From positions 1 to 55,131 of the forward strand of contig JANWYJ010000047.1 in NCBI GenBank assembly GCA_025055115.1: a DNA stretch of 55,131 bases, written 5' to 3'. Under the pieces are notes generated by a model. It made no database searches and had not been told where the DNA came from. It saw only the letters and a list, made by a program, of their open reading frames with translations. Below are positions 52,301 to 55,131 of the stretch, piece after piece. Source of the DNA: Gemmata sp. (GTDB lineage Bacteria; Planctomycetota; Planctomycetia; Gemmatales; Gemmataceae). Numbering within the stretch: position 1 is the stretch's first letter; every line of letters begins with the position of its first letter. A program made the translations under genes and the position numbers.

Positions 52301-54038
52301 AGTGGCCAGTGGTCGTTTCGGCGTCGATGCCGAATACTTGGTGAATGCCGATGAACTGTCCATCAAAATGGCCCAGGGGGCCAAACCCGGTGAGGGTGGT
52401 CAGTTGATGGGTAAAAAGGTCACGGCCGAAATCGCGGAAATTCGCTTCGCCAAGCCCGGTACGGACCTCATCAGCCCCCCCCCGCATCACGACATTTACA
52501 GCATTGAAGACCTCGCCCAACTCATCTACGACCTCAAAGCTGTCAAACCGGGGGTTCCGGTGTCGGTCAAGTTGGTCGCGGTCGAAAATATCGGAACCAT
52601 CGCGGTCGGCGTCGCCAAAGCCGGGGCCGACATCATCGAAATCGACGGCATCGATGGCGGCACTGGCGCGGCCATGGTTTCAAGTAAGGAACACGCTGGT
52701 TTGCCCAGCGAAATGGGTCTTGCTGAGGCTCATCAGGCTCTGGTTCTCAACGGTCTGCGGACGTCAGTGAAGCTCCGCGTCGCGGGGGGTATCAAAAACG
52801 GCTACGACGTCGTCAAGTACGCCCTTTTTGGGGCCGATGAGTTCAGCTTCGGCCAAGGTTTGATGGTGTCGGTTGGCTGTATTGTGTGCAAAAGCTGTCA
52901 CATCCCCAACTGTCCCACGGGCATTACGGGTAGCCCTGAGATTTTCAAAGGCCATCCTGAGCATACCAAGGCCTATCTGTTGGCTGTGGCTAATGAAGTC
53001 CGCAACATCTTGTCTCGCATGGGTTTTCGTCAATTATCGGACATCACCGGCCGGTCGGATTTACTGCTCCGGCGGACCGATTTACCCAAAGTGAACCCGC
53101 GCGCGGCCCTTCTCGATCTGTCGAAGTTCATCCAACCCGATATGGCGTTGTCGCGTTTGGCCGAAAACTATCCCCAAGTTCCGGCCCAACGGGGAATGTG
53201 CGACCGATCTGCCCATAGTCAATCGCTCAATGAACGCATTCTCGCGGCCGCTTACGACGCGATCGACACCGCCCAGAATGCCGATTTGGTCTTTCGCGTC
53301 AAGAACTCCGATCGCGCGGTGGGGGCGACCGTGGCTGGAATGATCGCCAAGCTCTACGGTCGCGAAGGAATGCCCCACCACCGCAAAGTCAAGGTGCGGC
53401 TTGAAGGTGAAGCCGGGCAAAGCTTTGGCGCTTGGTGTGTCAACGGGTTGGACCTCGAATTACGTGGCTTCGCCCAAGATGGTGTCGCCAAAGGGATTTC
53501 CGGCGGAACCGTCGTCGTTACCCTCGACTACAGCGCCAGTAACTACGGTGGAGAAATTCAAAGCGTCGCGGGCAACAATGTGGGCTACGGGGCTACTGGC
53601 GGAACGATCTTCATCGGTGGTCGAGCTGGGCACCGTTTGGGTATCCGCAACTCGGGAGCGACCATCGTCGCCGAAGCCGCCGGAAAGTACGCTTGCGAAT
53701 ATATGACTCGTGGCAAAGTCGTCATTCTCGGACCTGTGGAAAACGAAATCGGCTCGGGAATGACCGGGGGCGAGCTGTTCATTTACGACCCGAAGACCGA
53801 GGTTCCGGCCAAGCTGCACAGCAAGAGCGTGACGGTCATCGATTGTTCCCACGTCGATTATGAGTGGATGCACCCCCTGTTGCATCAGTATTTTGCCCGC
53901 ACAGGCAGTCGGCAGGCAGAGTACATCTTGAAGAATTGGGCCGACGTTCGCCGTGGCCGCCGACTGCGGAAAATTCTGCCCTTGGCGGTGGCCCGTGCCA
54001 TGGAAGACCTCAAAACCGCCGGCACCAACGCTGGCTAA
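49311..54038 (+). CDS. gltB: Glutamate synthase large subunit
   Basis: The start is ATG 49311 ([20 protein letters not shown]), giving 1575 residues. Domains in order: a glutamine amidotransferase (class II) with nucleophile Cys25 in [45 protein letters not shown]; the central domain; the FMN TIM barrel (about 870-1250) with [26 protein letters not shown]; the 3Fe-4S cluster motif [15 protein letters not shown]; and the C-terminal GXGXG beta-helix. It makes two glutamates from glutamine and 2-oxoglutarate. A separate small subunit (GltD) is not beside it, so the electron donor could be ferredoxin or a distant GltD. An extra N-terminal propeptide of 24 residues should be cut before Cys25. It is complete. 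Confidence 0.96.
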   Translation: [1575 protein letters not shown]

Positions 54039-54068
54039 GCCTCTGTCGGTCCTAGCGTCACTGCCCAG

Positions 54069-54118
54069 CCAATCCGATCGTCAGTTTCTTCCAAGAAACG
54101 ACTTGCAATCGGATTTGG
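54069..54118. terminator. Two-part inverted repeat between converging genes
   Basis: CCAATCCGAT (54069-54078) pairs with ATCGGATTTGG (54108-54118, one bulged base), and GTTTCTT (54084-54090) pairs with AAGAAAC (54093-54099). It lies between gltB and the XRE gene, and may serve as a two-way terminator, though neither side has a T-tract. Confidence 0.5.
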
Positions 54119-54156
54119 CTCGTATCAGCCTCCCTGAACAAGCTCTTTTTCCACAA

Positions 54157-54732
54157 TCAAACCCGCCGCGGCGGAGGCTTCACTTTCTCATGAATCAGCT
54201 GCACCAACTTTTCGAGGAACTCGAAATACTCGGTCCGGGCGATATCCTTGACGCGGTTGATCACATGCCGCCGACGCTCTAATAACTCGACGCAGTGTTC
54301 GACTCCCAGGCGTTCCAACGGTCCGCCAGGGGCTTGCATATCGAGCAGTTCGTGAACTTCGTCCGCGGTCAACTCACTGGCGCGGTCACGATTGCGATCG
54401 AGCCACGCGATTAACTCGGGCAGAGTGGCTCGCTCGTAGAGGATTTTAAGAGTGTCGTCGTCAACCGGGGGCTTGCCATGCATCCGGGGGATCAGACGCT
54501 CCAAAGGCAGATGACGCAACTCGCTGACGGTCAGATTCAATCCTTTGGCGCACTTACTGATTGTGATGTTGCGGAGTTGCCGTTTGCGGCCGCCATGAAG
54601 GATTTGGTGGACTGTGTGACGGTTGAGACGGGTAATCCGCGCAAAATCCTCTTGATTCCAGCCTTTTTCTTCGACCAGCCGAGCGATTTTGTACGCGAGT
54701 TCCGACCCCGGCCCCGGAGATGCCTCATTCAT
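54157..54732 (-). CDS. XRE-family helix-turn-helix regulator
   Basis: The start is ATG 54732 (MNEASPGPGSELAYKIARLVEEKG), giving 191 residues. Residues about 10-80 are a Cro/C1-type DNA-binding domain: IARLVEEKGWNQEDFARITRLNRHTVHQILHGG, then ITISKCAKGLNLTVSELRHLP. The second half is a helical, charged domain (ILYERATLPELIAWLDRN, HELLDMQAPGGPLERLGVEHCVELLERRRHVINRVKDIA) without a known fold. It should be a DNA-binding transcription regulator acting in the cytoplasm, possibly as a dimer. Its target is unknown. It faces gltB, convergent, so control of gltB is not implied. Confidence 0.85.
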   Translation of the reverse strand: MNEASPGPGSELAYKIARLVEEKGWNQEDFARITRLNRHTVHQILHGGRKRQLRNITISKCAKGLNLTVSELRHLPLERLIPRMHGKPPVDDDTLKILYERATLPELIAWLDRNRDRASELTADEVHELLDMQAPGGPLERLGVEHCVELLERRRHVINRVKDIARTEYFEFLEKLVQLIHEKVKPPPRRV

Positions 54733-54820
54733 CCTTGCGACTCCGTTGGCTCGAATCCCCCTCTGTCAATCTAATCGGTTTGGCCAATGGTGGAAGTGTG
54801 GAGTTGCGTGGGAAAAGCGA

Positions 54821-54865
54821 AAAAAACCGACCACTGGCACGGCGGGATCAGGAACCAGTGGTCGG
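54821..54865 (-). terminator. Rho-independent terminator of the right-edge gene
   Basis: On the minus strand, an 11-base stem (CCGACCACTGG, 54855-54865 with 54827-54837) across a 17-base loop is followed by six T (54821-54826). It lies about 70 bases downstream of the stop of the partial gene at 54935. Confidence 0.85.
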
Positions 54866-54934
54866 TGTAAAAAAATTCAGTTTTCAAGTTGCATCCAGCC
54901 CATCAATTGCGCATAATCCTTTACAATGGGTTGA

Positions 54935-55131
54935 TCAGTAAGGACTGGTCGCAAGAATCGGGGGAGTCGGTAGAACGACTTCGGACCCCTCCTTCTTGTC
55001 CTTCGGCTTGGGCGTTTCCTCCTTGTCCTTCGGCTTGGGCATTTCCTTGGGTGGAGTTGTGCCACTATGCGGCGTTGGAGTCGCAGGTGTCACGGGTATG
55101 CCAGCGCATGGATCGCAACAGTCCGTGGCTC
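54935..55131 (-). CDS. C-terminal part of a Cys/Pro-rich protein with KPKDKEE repeats (partial)
   Basis: An open minus-strand frame enters from the right edge and stops at TGA 54935-54937. It has not been listed as a full frame because its start lies outside the window. The readable end is ATDCCDPCAGIPVTPATP, then a Thr/Pro/Ser linker, two copies of PKPKDK (spaced by EET), and a tail ending ILATSPY. The cysteine cluster CCDPC is like that of small Cys-rich surface proteins of planctomycetes, but the family is not certain. A strong terminator follows. The real product would be longer. Confidence 0.55.
   Translation of the reverse strand, partial: ATDCCDPCAGIPVTPATPTPHSGTTPPKEMPKPKDKEETPKPKDKKEGSEVVLPTPPILATSPY

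Overview
The window looks like chromosomal DNA from a planctomycete, most likely of the Gemmata group (order Gemmatales). The evidence is family content: two DUF1559 proteins with a prepilin-type N-terminus and a C-terminal H-x9-DG-like signature, a small lipoprotein of the type often paired with them, a BBP7-type outer-membrane barrel, a type I sulfatase with a signal peptide, an N-terminal LEPLETR motif, an ECF-type sigma factor and a small Cys-rich exported protein of DUF6370 type. I see no transposase, integrase, phage gene or CRISPR array. Species cannot be fixed from the sequence alone.

Layout. 1-4.2 kb (minus): a secreted repeat-like protein that is frameshifted near 260 and runs off the left edge, then a glycosyltransferase/TPR gene broken by a frameshift in a G-rich run. 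4.2-15.9 kb (plus): a membrane protein with two TM-pair plus PH-like units, a sulfatase, an RND efflux adaptor and pump (the pump has a 92-residue insertion), a ferredoxin-NADP reductase-like enzyme, a Ser/Thr kinase and AccA. 16-20.6 kb (minus): a phosphodiester glycosidase, PdxH, a glutathione peroxidase with its own terminator, FolP and ProA. 21-23.8 kb (plus): RecO, a BamD-like TPR lipoprotein and LptE. A SIS-domain sugar-phosphate isomerase (minus) and SelB (plus) follow. An ECF sigma factor converges on SelB. Next come tRNA-Phe with a clear promoter and a DUF1559 gene (minus). 29.4-31 kb (plus): MurB overlapping an FtsQ-like protein. 31-35 kb (minus): IspH, a Gfo/Idh/MocA oxidoreductase, an unknown membrane-anchored protein and a Nudix-like protein in one tight operon, with a DUF6370-like gene and its terminator upstream. 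35.3-42.6 kb: a PH-like membrane protein (plus), a TIM-barrel isomerase and a D-Ala-D-Ala-ligase-like ATP-grasp enzyme (minus), a BBP7 barrel (plus), and a class V aminotransferase and a rhomboid protease (minus). 42.9-48.6 kb (plus): the DUF1559/lipoprotein pair, an NrnA-type DHH phosphatase, a DksA/TraR zinc-finger protein with a structured leader, and an HtrA-like protease. 48.9-55.1 kb: a 40-residue membrane peptide (minus), the large subunit of glutamate synthase (plus), an XRE regulator and a partial Cys/Pro-rich protein (both minus).

Many genes serve core metabolism (AccA, FolP, PdxH, ProA, IspH, GltB) or the envelope (LptE, BamD-like, MurB, FtsQ-like, Ddl-like, BBP7, rhomboid, HtrA). 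Together they indicate a didermic cell with peptidoglycan genes.

The most unusual signals are outside the genes. (1) Most longer intergenic gaps hold a different, local, imperfect tandem or direct duplication of 12-37 bases. Several include the last codons of the neighbouring gene. (2) The leader of the DksA/TraR-like gene has two interrupted stem-loops and then a complementary pattern that fits an H-type pseudoknot, next to a possible 11-codon leader peptide. (3) The RND pump carries an extra segment that resembles a second copy of the domain following it.
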